64,000 nt of DNA. It comes from Scleromitrula shiraiana (taxonomy: Eukaryota > Ascomycota > Leotiomycetes > Helotiales > Sclerotiniaceae). This document shows positions 45,586-57,309 of this stretch, one piece after another (within the stretch, counting starts at the first letter, position 1; each line of letters opens with the position of its first letter). The DNA lies in assembly GCA_028455995.1 (NCBI GenBank), contig JABELC010000003.1:1860001-1924000 (forward strand). Reading direction: 5' to 3'. A program made the position numbers and the translations under genes. Below the pieces are notes generated by a model. The model did not search any database, had not been told where the DNA came from, and was given only the letters and a program-made list of their open reading frames with translations.

Positions 45586-46392
45586 TATAATGTTAAAAAC
45601 AAGATGTTTAGATGGGTTTGGAGAATATGGTTGAGGTGTTTTTACTTTCTGGATGGATAGTAAAACAATAGGAGCGAAATGAAGGGGGAATGGTATTGAT
45701 GTATTGTTAGCAAAGGCTGTGTTATTCCCAAAATATCATAATAACCGATGATGCGAAGATTGTATAATATCCATGGATGGTACTTGACAGTGTTCTTGGG
45801 CTTGACATCAAATCATGGTAACTGTAAAAAAGTTATAGAAGTTCTCTTGTGAAAAATCCATTCTTAGTGCATTATTATACATACCATAAGGAGAAAGTAA
45901 TCATCATTGGTCGAAAACAAAAGGAATTATCTCCAAGTTGTCACTAATTCTCAATTAAGTTTTAGATTGGGAACTGCAATGTTTCTATAAATTGTTGATA
46001 ATCACGACGGAACTACCTAAACTCCCTCACTGATCATATCCTCAATCAATATGGAGTGAATTCTTTTTGAGCCAGAGTAATAATAATCGAATGACTATTG
46101 TGTATGCATGTTCTTGAAATGTGTTTTCAGAATTTGGCATATTTCTTACTAGAAAAAATTATAATCAATCAAGATTCATATTTTATCTGGATGATTCTAC
46201 GAAACTGCGAAGTTAGGAGTTGTAATTTACAATGTTGGACAAGACAAGAAAATTGCTGAGCGATATGATATCACTGCATCAAACCATTTCGGTCAACAAA
46301 AAGCAGACTCCTACTCTAGAACTTATCGTGGCCAAGATTCTTCAGTTCAGCTACAAGACGAGCTCCAAACCGAACACGCCAACTCTATAACC
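45586..46392. other. Spacer after copy E
   Basis: No coding or repeat structure was recognised beyond normal-composition 3' flank sequence. Confidence 0.45.
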
Positions 46393-46613
46393 ATGAGCAA
46401 GCAAACGATCCCACAGATAATACTATTGCCATGTAGTTTTTGGGAAATTGTTTGTGGTGGTAATGTTGAGAAAGATATGCTGAATAAACAACTTGAACTT
46501 GAGAATCAAATGGTTTCTGACAAGGAATTGAAGATGAAAATCAAGATCTGAACGAAAACGTTTATAAAGTTGCGAGAAGAGGGGATATAGAGGCGCGATA
46601 CTTGTCATTGTAG
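46393..46613 (+). pseudogene. Short coiled-coil gene relic at the end of the array
   Basis: From ATG 46393 a frame gives MSKQTIPQIILLPCSFWEIV and an acidic/Leu helix (KDMLNKQLELENQMVSDKE), ending at 46551. One base out of phase, the text IEDENQDLNENVYKVARRGD continues to TAG 46611-46613. This suggests a single frameshift in a once-longer protein. It may be a sixth, degraded array member or unrelated; evidence is thin. Confidence 0.3.
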
Positions 46614-46958
46614 CAAGAATAACGAAGAAAAAGAATGTTGGCGAAAGTTCTTTTCTTCTCCCTGAGATGTTACCTTATAGTTTCTGAATCAAAAATCAAC
46701 TGAAGTGACTCTAAGTCAAATGGGAAATCATATCTGAACTAAATATTATGTATTTTGAAAATGTATTGATCGTGCTTCAGGCATATAATTGACTATGCCA
46801 CGACGCTCGCTAAGTGATAAAGACAGAGGTATCAATAAAATTACAAATTTGAACTCATCGCTAACTAGTGAACGAAAACATATGCTGCAAAATCAAGAAA
46901 GATATACGTAGGCAGAACATATAGATCCCCCACTTCTACTATCGCCTATCGTTCAAAT

Positions 46959-48171
46959 TTAAACGGGGGTTTGGTAAGAAAAGTAATAGGTGATAGCATC
47001 AATCTGCTCCTCGCTTGCAATTGGAACAGGTCCAAATCCATCACTAACTTCTTGAGTCAACTCGGCAGTATTGCTGTTGGTAGTCCACTGAGTCAAGTTG
47101 TCAGATCCTCTGTAGCTTCCTCCGGTGTTTGGGTTTCCGGTCTTGACGAAGTGAGCCCAGTATCCGTTCATTTTGAGAGCAATTTCGAAATCCACTGGCT
47201 CCCATGGCTTATCGGTAAGGTAAAGGTTGTTGAGAACGTAATTGATGCCAGATTCGTGGTAGGTACCTTGATCCTGTCCTGGTGGGGGGTTGATCCCAGT
47301 AGTAGGTCCGGATTGGAGATTTGGCCGTTTCAGCCCAGCGGTTGGCGAAGGACCAGCTGGATACACAGGAGGTATCACCAGTGAGCATTGTATGACATAG
47401 ATGCTTGAGTGCCGTTGGCGGCGGGGTAGAGTTCGAGAAATGTGGAGCTGAGGTTTTAGGCTCCGTATTGGGAGTCGAGGTCAGCGATATACTCAGCAAC
47501 GATGAGGTTGGTGGAGGTGGCGGCTCCAGACTCGTCCTTGGTGTTACCGGTGATGTAAGGAACGTCATTGGCGGGTCCAGTCTTCAATGTATTGACGTAG
47601 GTATCGGGGATAGCATAAAAGTCGAGAACGTTGCCCAATGACCAAGAAGATCCGAAGAGACTCTCTTCAAGGTCTTCCATTGGCAAGGCACGCATTTCAG
47701 CCATCGTTGTGAGGTTCTTGGATGCCAAGTATTTTTCACCGGTAGCAAGGGCAAAAGATTGGTTGCGATAGTTTTCGGCAAGTGTAAGGGCTTCTGGGTC
47801 GTAAGGATCACGGGTTCCACTTTCGGCAATGGCACCGACAATGAGTCCCTTGTTGAGGGGGCTATTCACGAAATGGTAGACTGCGGCCGAACCAGCAGAT
47901 TGTCCAATAACAGTGATACGATCGGGGTCACCAGCGAAAGCAGCAATACTTGCGTGCACCCATTTGAGAGCAGCAAATTGGTCGAGCAAACCCCAGTTTC
48001 CAGAGCTGTTAGACCCAGTAGCGTGGTAAAATTCTTCGAAAAGTTCTGGGGTTGAGAGGTAACCGAGTGTGCTCTGATACGGTAATTGTAGTTCACGAAA
48101 ACAATTCCTTGATCAGCCATACCTGCTCTATCAAATAGAGCTTGATCGGCAGCACCACCCGCAGGGTACAT
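46959..48171 (-). pseudogene. Type-B carboxylesterase/lipase, 5'-truncated and multiply broken
   Basis: The active-site elbow RITVIGQSAGSAAVYHF and C-terminal family text (LYLTDKPWEPVDFEIALKMN, MNGYWAHFVKTGNPN, FGPVPIASEEQID) identify a fungal carboxylesterase of the alpha/beta-hydrolase fold. Lesions, reading 5' to 3': the first ~100+ residues including the oxyanion HGGG region are absent (text starts near ADQALFDRAGMADQGIVFVN); a frameshift follows NYNYR at about 48070; TAA at 47456-47458 follows DLDSQYGA; a 2-bp loss lies near 47377 (NAHW/DTS); another frameshift lies in the C run opposite 47284-47289. At least four events make this a clear pseudogene. Confidence 0.85.
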
Positions 48172-49824
48172 ACGAAAATTCTATAGTACAGACAATAATG
48201 TTTGCAGAGACCGTGATAGCGAGGATGTCGTGTATGGCAAGAGAGGTCCTAGGTCAGCACTGCGAATTGAACCTGGCGTATAGGCCAATATCCATCATGA
48301 AATAATTGTGAGGGACTTGATGACTGTGATGCTGTTGAACGGTACTGTACGCGTATTCGAGATAAAAACGCGTAACTTTATCAACAAGCAGCTAGATACG
48401 GAAGCATACATCCATATTGATTTATGTTGTCATGAATGATGAAATAGGATCGTGGGGACCGGTAAGACCGGCCGGTACTTATTGACTAGACTCCTGAGTC
48501 CCAACTCCCGGAAATCATTCCATCCACGCAACTCTAAGTTGTACCGAGGTCAAATACCCGCCGTGTAGTTGTTTATCTAGTTTACATTGTTTGCAGTTTA
48601 CTTATTGTTGGTAGTTCTCTCAATTATAGCAGTTTGAAAAGTTCAAAATACTGTATGCTGGTGTCAAATTATAGCACACTTGAGCCTGGAACGTCAAGAA
48701 TGTTACCGATCTTTGGCCGATACTTCTTCTCATCTGCACCAACATAGTTTAAAGATTGTAATAACTTCGATCTTGTTGACACGTATAATTGTATTTATGT
48801 TTATCTTTGGGTAGCTACATCTCCAAGTTTTGAGTCAGCACATCGAGCGAGGACATGCCAACCAGACCGATCTTTCCAAAACAACTAAAAGATTGTCCCT
48901 TCGACGATACGGTTCAAAAGTGAAGCAGAAGTACCATGGTATGCTATTTTCTGGATATTTCAGGAATTGAATGGGACATTCCAGAAGGATGCGTGCGAAG
49001 TTCACTGTGCTTAATATGGTATAACTACTTGGCACCACTGATTGAGTTCGGAGCTTAATCACCCGCAATGATCAAGGACATGCAGTTACTTGATAGCTTT
49101 TGGGGAGTTGTAGGCAAACTAATACAACAAATTGGTGCAAATTGAGCGCAGATTCCGCGTGTTGAGTTTTCCGCAACTAAATGAATCTTACATATTAGTG
49201 GACGAGGGTTCAAGGGTGCTGACTCGGAGTATATTCAGATGGTACGTGATCTTACATTACTTGGTCTGTTGCAAAGATACCAGTGAATCGATAGCATCCT
49301 TCCCGAGCATGAAATTCTTCCATTTGAGTTAGATTAACACAGTACAGACCTTCGGTCGTCAGCCTCGAGCTCCCTAGCCTGGAAATCTATGGGTACTGAT
49401 GAGGCGTGCTGAGATTTTCTTTGGAGCATGAAGCTTGTAGAATCTTGAATCGATATCATTACATATTAAGAAAAGACTCCTCCAAACTGAAAGATGTCTG
49501 TTGATAATATTAGCAATTCTTTTCTCTGCACTGACGGGAAGTTTTACGACAGAATCATCATTTCAATAAGTATTCTCTCTACAATTTCTGGTTTGTACTA
49601 AAAGATATGCCATATTAACCATTTTCAAGGGTTGGAATTATACTTGGTATTCTATTGATTCGATACATGCTCTTCATCTATTTTTGAAGATCCCACGAAA
49701 ACTAATTGCCGTCCGACCATGCATCAGATTTGTGATATTCACAGTAAACAAACAGCTTGCTTCGTCGATCGAATACACAAACTGCCACCTTACCGCTAAC
49801 TTAGATGTAGAAATTTATCATTGA
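48172..49824. other. Gene-free region
   Basis: GACCGGTAAGACCGGCCGGT at 48457-48476 is a cluster of CGG half-sites that could have served a zinc-cluster regulator upstream of the esterase. Nothing else was recognised; no frame looks protein-coding. Confidence 0.45.
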
Positions 49825-50154
49825 TTTTGGTATACTACTTGGTACTCCAAGACAGATGGTTATTACAACCTTGAAGCAGAGGGTGATTTATGCACAAGAT
49901 ATTCCAGGATTCAGGATTTTGAAGAACCTGGCATCCAACAAAATAAAACGGTTTTGTACAACACATCTAATCCAGAAGACTTGCGTTTTTTACCTGGAAA
50001 ATCTCCATTTCCATGGATGGAATATTACCCAGAACAGTCTACTCATGATTCGGTTCTCATTGCCGTTTTTGATAGATATAAACGTCATTTAGAGTACATA
50101 AGAGGAGTTCAGGTGCGTCTCCACTACGAAAGCCCCAATTTCTCGACTTGTTGA
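49825..50154 (+). other. Open frame of unknown kind, possible gene fragment
   Basis: The frame is open for 109 codons after a TGA at 49822. It reads protein-like: WYTTWYSKTDGYYNLEAEGD, then SNPEDLRFLPGKSPFPWMEY and DSVLIAVFDRYKRHLEYIRG. A possible donor (CAG/GTGCGT) lies at 50112. There is no ATG at the front, and I recognise no family. It may be an exon or relic of a decayed gene in this graveyard region. Confidence 0.3.
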
Positions 50155-50878
50155 ACCGAATTCGAAGCTGTTTACACCGCATTCTAATATCACCACATGC
50201 AGATACCTGAGCAGCCATTGTAACAAGCTCCATTTAATCCTAGAGGGTTCTTGTCACTTGAAGAGTCTGAACAACAGTACATATTACTTTGATCAATTGA
50301 CCGATTTCTCAATTCTAGAAGTAAGTGGTGCAGTAATCTCAGCAAACTGTGCTGACACGGAACTAATCGGCCAAAAAAAGTGACCCCAAACCTGCAGATA
50401 TTATAGCACACTGGACAATTAATATTCCACATTCAACAATACTAAATTGGGATCGATTGGCCCTCCTTCTTTATGTGCTTGGGTAGCATTGTCAATATTC
50501 GCAATGGATGCGATGCGGGTGAGTGAGATTTACTTACAGTTGTGGCTGTCCCAACACATGCATGGAAGTCCGACTACTTAGGTACTGCTTATGATTCTAT
50601 GCAAGTTGGGAGAGCGATTGGTGGTAATGCTTGTACGATCTCATGAGGCAGGACAGTTTGATAGTATCATTAGAAATCGCCACATGGGAATCACGTCTCG
50701 CCATGTGGGTAAGACGGCTGGCCATGTGCTCTTGCTCTTGGTAAATAGATGTGCTTACATTCCACAGATTTCCATATAACCCTCGATTTGCCTATATTCA
50801 AAACGCCATGCACGCCGATAGCTTTGACTGAAATTCTATCCAAGATTCGTGCCATTGAATAATCATACAACTGAAGTT
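50155..50878. other. Spacer upstream of the FAD oxidase pseudogene
   Basis: It probably contains the former promoter. No gene or repeat was recognised. Confidence 0.4.
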
Positions 50879-52517
50879 ATGTGGCCCTCCATTGCATTCA
50901 CCTCGTTGCTCTTCTTTCCTAGCATAATTCTTTCCTCTCCCACAGAGTTGATATCACGAGATACAGCAATAGCATCTTATGGGACAAATGCAATCGATGT
51001 TGGTCTGAGGCCATTACTCTCCTCGACGGCGACGATAGTGCACAACACATCATTAGCACCAAGATGGAGTCTATTTGATGCTCCATGTCCAGGAACGATC
51101 GTTGATGTTGCGACTGAGCAGGATGTTCAAGCAACAGTAGTTAGCTAGATCAACTTTACACTACGGCCAGTACTAGTGAAATAATCTAGGTTCAATATGC
51201 CACTGCTAGGGGCATTCCTTTTCTCGCGCAAAATGGTGCACATGGATGGATTAGCTTATTCAACCTCAGATCAAACGGTATAACTATCAACTTACGGGGA
51301 TTAAATGCTGTCACCTTCAATGACGACAGCACAGAGGCTACCTTACAAGGTGGTGCTTTGATCCAAGAGGTTATCGAGGCTGCGTATGCGAACAACGCCC
51401 AGGTTCTAATTGGCAACTGCAATTGCGTCGGTGCACTGGGTGCAGGTCTTGGAGGAGGATATGGCAATCTATTAGATCTTCATGGATTCAGTGTTGACAA
51501 CTATTTCTCATTGAATGTGGTGCTAGCCAATGGAAGCCTCGTCACTGTAACTCCAGCAAATGCAGATCTGTGGTGGGCTCTTCGTGGTGCAGATCCAAAC
51601 TTCGGAATCGTCACGTCTGCCGTTATGAAATCATATCCAGTACCACAAGACGAGAGCACTGCCTGGCTTGGGGGGTTAACCTTCACCGGTGATAAACTTG
51701 AAGCTGTTGCAACCGCCATTCAAAATCTCACCTTGGAGCCTGAGATGAACATCTTCCAATATTATGTCTCGGTCAATAATACCCCTACAATCCTCGTTAC
51801 CCTATTTTATTATGGCACAGAAGCTGAAGGCAAAGAAGCATTTGCCTTTATGCTATTGGACCAAATTCCGACACCACTGCCGAAACGAGTTATCCAGACT
51901 GGAATACTGGTGCTGCTGGATTTTGCGTCAAGGGTGGACGTAAACCATCATATGGTGGTGGTGGCGTAGAAGACTTGGTTCCTGCAACTTGGCGGGCAAT
52001 ATGGAACGAGTTAGTTGCTTTTCTGAAGAACCCTGGTACAGAGTTCACCTCCATTGTGTTAGAAGTATATCATTTTGAGTATGCGCAGTCAATAGCTGCA
52101 TCATCAAGTGCATCATTTCCAAATCGCGATGTTCGCTTCAATGCCGTAGCGATTCCATGGTAAACGGATGCAAGTTTAGATTCAGTTGCGGAGGCATTTG
52201 GAGCCAAAGTACGAAACTTATGGCGCTCCACAAGTGGTTTGTCTTCCACTCGAACGTGAGTCAACTGTGTTTAATCGCTGCGTGAGTTAAAACTTAATAT
52301 GTTAACGACACATAGATATGTTGATTTTGCCCATGGTGATGAGTCGAATGGAGTTGTATACTCCAGCAGTCTCCCTAGATTGCAGCACCTCAAGAGAAAA
52401 TATAATCCGAAGAATGTTTTTGTTCATTGGTTTAATATTCAGTTATGGATAATTTGTCGGTATATACTACAATTCATAGTTACTCTGAGCATTTTACTGC
52501 TCTACACTATAACATAG
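50879..52517 (+). pseudogene. BBE-like FAD-linked oxidase, frameshifted and with a stop
   Basis: Exon 1 (50879-51136) encodes a signal peptide (MWPSIAFTSLLFFPSIILSS). A weak-donor intron (51137-51189) joins it in frame to exon 2. FAD-binding features are intact: AQNGAHGW (His for 8-alpha linkage), GNCNCVGALGAGLGGGYG (Cys for the second covalent bond) and WWALRGADPNFGIVTSAV. A frameshift near 51847 moves the reading to PNSDTTAETSYPDWNTGAAG and on to FNAVAIPW. There TAA at 52161-52163 replaces a codon before TDASLDSVAEAFGAKV. An intron (52256-52315) and a last exon (YVDFAHGDESNGVVY, ending FNIQL) are still readable. Intact relatives are secreted oxidases acting on alkaloids, sugars or polyketides. 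Confidence 0.85.
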
Positions 52518-52858
52518 TTCTGATATCTCAAATACCCAATGAAATCAACTAATAACTCGTCTACACGACTTTAAAACTTCTATATGGATTCTCATTAATT
52601 GTGAATTATCTACCAAAATGCTGCAAGTTGCCGTTAATCAATTATAGTGATTCGAGAATCCCCAACTATAACCTCGGTCTTCCAGCTGTTGTACGTATGC
52701 GCAAAGATCTAATATGGGGTGATAACTGGGGAATACACGGAAGTTTAACACTGTATCCATTCTAAATAGTTGTAACTAAACTTCATCTACCTGTAGATAG
52801 TACGTAGACTTTTAGGAACTTGACTGAACGTCAACCTTCAAATCAACTTCACGACAAA

Positions 52859-53280
52859 ATGGTCGTTGACACTTCTACAACATATCTCATCACAGGCCCT
52901 AATCGTGTTAGATATCAACCTGAATTGTCTACATGCTGGTTATGTACTAAATTTCTGATATTTCAGGCATCGGAATTAGGCTTCTTCGTAACTTCCTCTC
53001 ACGACGCAATAATACTTACATTGCTGCTGTTCAGGACCCTTACATATCCAATCAAATGCTATCCTCCTTGCCAATAGGTGCGGGCAGCAAGCTCATTATC
53101 GTCAAAATCGATAGCAATATATCAACAGACGCAGCCAATGCAATAAAAGAACTACAAACAGAATACCAAAATGGAGAGATTGAAAAGTTATTTGCTGAGT
53201 TATCAGAAGCAATGGGTGAAAAGAATGAGGTAAGGAAGTTCACTTGGCCAATCGTGCTCATTCTGGCAACTAAATCGTAG
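52859..53280 (+). pseudogene. Short-chain dehydrogenase relic, N-terminal fragment only
   Basis: Exon 1 gives MVVDTSTTYLITGPNR, then an intron ending TTTCAG, then GIRLLRNFLSRRNNTYIAAV and SKLIIVKIDSNISTDAANAI. This is the TGxxRGIG nucleotide-binding start and second beta-strand of an SDR. The donor region reads CGTGTTAG. The only GT that preserves the frame drops a glycine from TGxxRGIG, and one missing base would explain the loss of a proper site. The NAG motif, the catalytic YxxxK and everything after ~residue 120 are missing. The frame ends at 53280, 369 bp before the next gene. Confidence 0.65.
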
Positions 53281-53648
53281 AGTCAACTGCACCGCCCAAA
53301 GGGCTTTGACCTTGTAAGTAACTAATGAGTAGTTGCGGGATTCTCTTAGAGAAATATAAAGATATAGGCAAAATTTATTCGTATGCATGGGCATCATTTG
53401 AAAACATATCGATTGCTTGCTCTAATTGAATCATAAACCAAGACAAAGCCTCACGAACTTACAGAGTCGATACTGTGGCTTATGGTCGCCTGAGCCGCCA
53501 ATAAATGTACAACCCTTGTCGTTCGAGGCTTAGACTTCATCAATAACTTCAGCCGCAAAGGTCAAATAAAATAAAATAAAATAAGAAAAGAAAAGAAAAG
53601 AAAAGAAAAGAGAATGAGAATTTAGAAAATGCCAGTATTCAAGAGAAC
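53281..53648. other. Promoter region of the CorA-like gene
   Basis: It contains an AAAAT/AAAAG pentamer run (53564-53611) just before the start codon, which on the minus strand is a long pyrimidine tract. No gene is seen. Confidence 0.45.
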
Positions 53649-56600
53649 ATGGCTCATCAACCGGCGCGATTAAGTGATGCACTTCGACTAGGTGAAGCTT
53701 CAAATTCTTCAGCAAATCATCAAAGATATACCGTCGAAACTCCTCCAGCCGCATGTTTCTTGGAGAATGATGCTGGAATCACGAAACATTATTTTGCAAC
53801 TGCAGACGAGTTGGCTCATCACTTGAAACATGGAGACTTACAGCATCAAGACCATAGGCTTTATGTTCTCGAGGGACTTCCAATAGATTATGTCCAAGCA
53901 CTTGGATCTTATTTCGATATTGACCCTGACATTTTCGATTCTCATGCGATGCGTAAAAACATACAATTAGACAACACTCAAACACCGAAAACGAGATTCA
54001 ACAAAGTGAAAGTTTTCACGTTGAACCACCCTGAAATCGCTGCAAAGATAACCCCATTGTCAAAAGGAAGACAGGAATCTTCTAATAATGATTTTATGTC
54101 TCCATGTCAAACATTTAGTATTCCCGAAGTGCGAAGTTCAATCGAGCCAAACTCCACCCTTAGCGTAAGGTTTTGCCACTTGACGCTCGTTTCTTTTCAT
54201 ACAGAAGAGGGGGTAGAAATATGTAAGATCAGTCTTAAGGACTAACTTCGTATCGATTTACTAATGGCATTGAAAAGTACTGTTACTTCTAGATAATCCT
54301 GTGGGAACCCCATGGCAATCAAACACCTACAGTAGCCTTCTTGTAAACGCAATTCAAAATCTTTCCAAAGAAAAAAGGCAATGGAACCCGGCAAGAAAAA
54401 CTTATCCTATGCTTACCCTGACAGAGAGGATATATGCAAATTTACATTCTCCAAATTTCAGTCTAATTTTCGATCAAATTTGTAAAGCTTTTACCGATCT
54501 CGTGCTACAACAGTGGAAAATTGCATTAGAGGAAATCATGTTCCGCGAAAATGCTTCCAGCTTCCTTACGCAACAGAACCTGCGCCAACTATGTGATCTC
54601 ATAGACTGTAATCTGGAAATGTGCAATATGCAAAGTACAGATAAGTCTAATCGGAAAAATCGACAAGAGTGGGCGAGACTTTCGAAAAGAGTACGAAAAT
54701 ACCAAACCCTGAATATCTGGGCACAGCTCACGAACGGGTTCAATAAACCAAGCAAGAACTCGAAGGACAACGATGAGGATGGTTTAGTGGTCCTCTCGAA
54801 CGAGCAATCTAGATTCCCGGTGCATGTGCACGGGGGTGGAGATGCTATTGACGTTGAAACAAAACAGAGCATTAATAGAGTCACCTACCTTGGGGGTGTT
54901 CTCCTTCCATTTTCAATCATTGCCGGAATCTTTTCCATGGGAGGTGGTTATTCACCTGGTGGGGAGCGTTTCTTTGTCTTCTGGGTGATTGCAATCCCAG
55001 TTTGTATGCTTACTACTATAATGATATATGCAGACAGTATCAGAAGAATGACTGTAGAGCAGTGGTTATCTCAATATGGTACAATAGTCACGGAGGAAGA
55101 TCCCGAGAAATCGACTGTCTCGTCCGTTGCCGAAAGTGATAGCTTCTCAGAATATGTGGTTCCAAGTTTTGGGAGGCGATTATTGGAGCTGCATCGATGG
55201 CGAAATACTTTTCGCTGGCCTAGACGTCAAGAATTGAGTGATGGTTTGAGTGAGAGTGAAAGTAACGATGATTCAATATCGACAGATCATTCTTCCAATG
55301 GTCAGTCAGTTGGGAGTGATACCTCGACTCGAAGGACAAGAAAACCATTACATCGTCTTTGGCGTTGGAAATTCTGGGGTAGGAGAAAGCCCAAGGACCC
55401 GGATGATCCTGAAAGCTCAAGTGGTTCGGAGAATATTCCACCTCTACTATTAGTGCCAGGAGAGGGACACCAGATACCCTCTACAGAGTTGAGGCCAGCA
55501 CCCCATTTATCCCCGCCAAAACCCCCCGTTCCCCCTCCTAATCAGACATCGAATCCCGTTCAAGACTTAACTCCGCCGTCACAACATGTTCCTTCGTCTA
55601 GTGTGCCACCCTCCCCTGTTCCTTCTTCGCCAAGATATGATCTAGCAGGACCTGAGCCACCATCGGTTGATTCACCGAACGAGGTTCCTTCAATTACAGT
55701 TCCAAACCTCGAAGACCCTTCTCTGACTGCTCCGCGTTCCTCTCATAGAAAAAATGAAAAACATGCCGAAGAACCCAAAAGAACCGAGGAAGTTGTAGAT
55801 GTACCCGAGGTTGCACCTAATCACCCTGATGATTCAGACTGGGTCGAGTGGAGATTCCCTGCAAAGAAGTCAAAGAAAGACAAAAAGAGGAGCCATAAAC
55901 CTGTTCGAGAAACATTGGAGGTTGATCACGAAAAACCTCCTGGGGGCCCCTTTAGTGACCCCATTGATGTGCCTTTACCTCTGTCGCCTGTAGAGTCCGA
56001 TGATGACGAGCATAACCGGAAAGATGACCTCGCAGAACGTGAAGAATCTCGAAACAAACTCGAGGAACGAACGCGCGCAGAATTAGAGAGGGAAAAGTTT
56101 GAAGAGGAATACAGTAAAAAGTTACAAGAGGAAGCAAAAGAAGCCAAGAAACGAGCCGAAGAGCTCGCCAAAGAACGAGCTGAACTTGAAGCACGCAAAG
56201 ATGCGCAAAGAAAGGGAAGCTCATACATACCTGTGAATCCTCAAAAGCAAGCACCGGTGAAATTTAGGGATGCTGTCGGAAGAAACTTCCAATTCCCATT
56301 TCATATGGTCAAAACCTGGAGGGTATGTCATGTTGTTATTTTGTCGTTTTGCCTTCGAAACTAATCGTATTTGTGAAATCTAGGGTATGGAGGATCTAAT
56401 TAAGAGCGCATTTCAACATATCGAACAACTTGGCTCACATGTCCAAGAAGGTCACTATGATCTCCTTGGCCCAGAAGATCAAGTGATTCTTCCGCAAATT
56501 TGGGAGGCAGTCATCGAGCCTGGCTGGGCTATCAGAATGCTGATGTGGCCTATACCAGCAGGCACAAGACCACCACCACCAGCGCCAGCACCATTTCCAG

Positions 56601-57040
56601 GTCAACATGGACGGCCTTTTGGTAAAAGACCTTATCCACCCCCATCAAATTTGTATGAACCCGATTCTCGGCCCGTTGATATAATACCTCATCCACCACC
56701 ACCACCACCACCACCACCACCACCTCCTCCTCCTCCTCCTCCTCCTCCTCCTCCTCATCCTCATCCTCCGGCATGGATGTCAGCACCTAAACTTAAGACA
56801 CGCAAGAATAGAACAAAACCGTCTACGCAGCCAATTTTATCAGGTCCAGCATATAATGGAAGAATGCAAGGACGGCCAACGGACAGATCAGAGAGACACC
56901 AACATCCGGTCATAGGTAGGGATAGTGCTGGTGAGGAGTTGGGATGGGCAAGAGCACTCGGAACGATAGTCGGTTTAAGGCCTACAGTGAATAAATCTTC
57001 GGGCAATGATTCTTCTGCATCGAGTTTGAGTGATAGATAA
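53649..57040 (+). CDS. CorA-like membrane protein fused to a C-terminal ubiquitin-like domain
   Basis: Exons 53649-54222, 54293-56322 and 56384-57040 (introns 70 and 61 bp) give 1086 residues. Residues 1-385 resemble the cytosolic helical funnel of fungal CorA-like proteins (RLYVLEGLPIDYVQALGSYF, RFCHLTLVSFHTEEGVEI). Two membrane helices lie at ~388-440 (TYLGGVLLPFSIIAGIFSMG, FVFWVIAIPVCMLTTIMIYA). The usual GMN selectivity motif is replaced by SMGGGYSPGGE, so ion transport is doubtful. Then come a Pro/Ser-rich disordered linker, a Glu/Lys coiled coil (~766-833), a fungal ubiquitin-like fold of the ULD type (~846-925: VKFRDAVGRNFQFPFHMVKT, GHYDLLGPEDQVILPQIWEA) and a ~22-residue polyproline run (~973-995). 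The ULD spans the second intron. The partner and role are unknown. Confidence 0.85.
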
Positions 57041-57309
57041 CGGAAGCTTTGTGGCTGATTGAATGGTTTAAACCGTTACTTAAATGTTCATATATACTCC
57101 ATTCGACTAGTCACTTGATTGTTTACCGTTTGGGTGGCTAATTAGGGATATACCGGCTTGCACTTGCAAGTGAAAGTGGTATATCAGGATGAAGATCGAG
57201 ATGAAATATGAGACCAATCACAATATGAATATATTCTATGTACAGACTTCCTCTACTATACTTTTTTTTTTGTTCTGTAGCATGCATCTTTCTATTTTGA
57301 GGTTGATTA

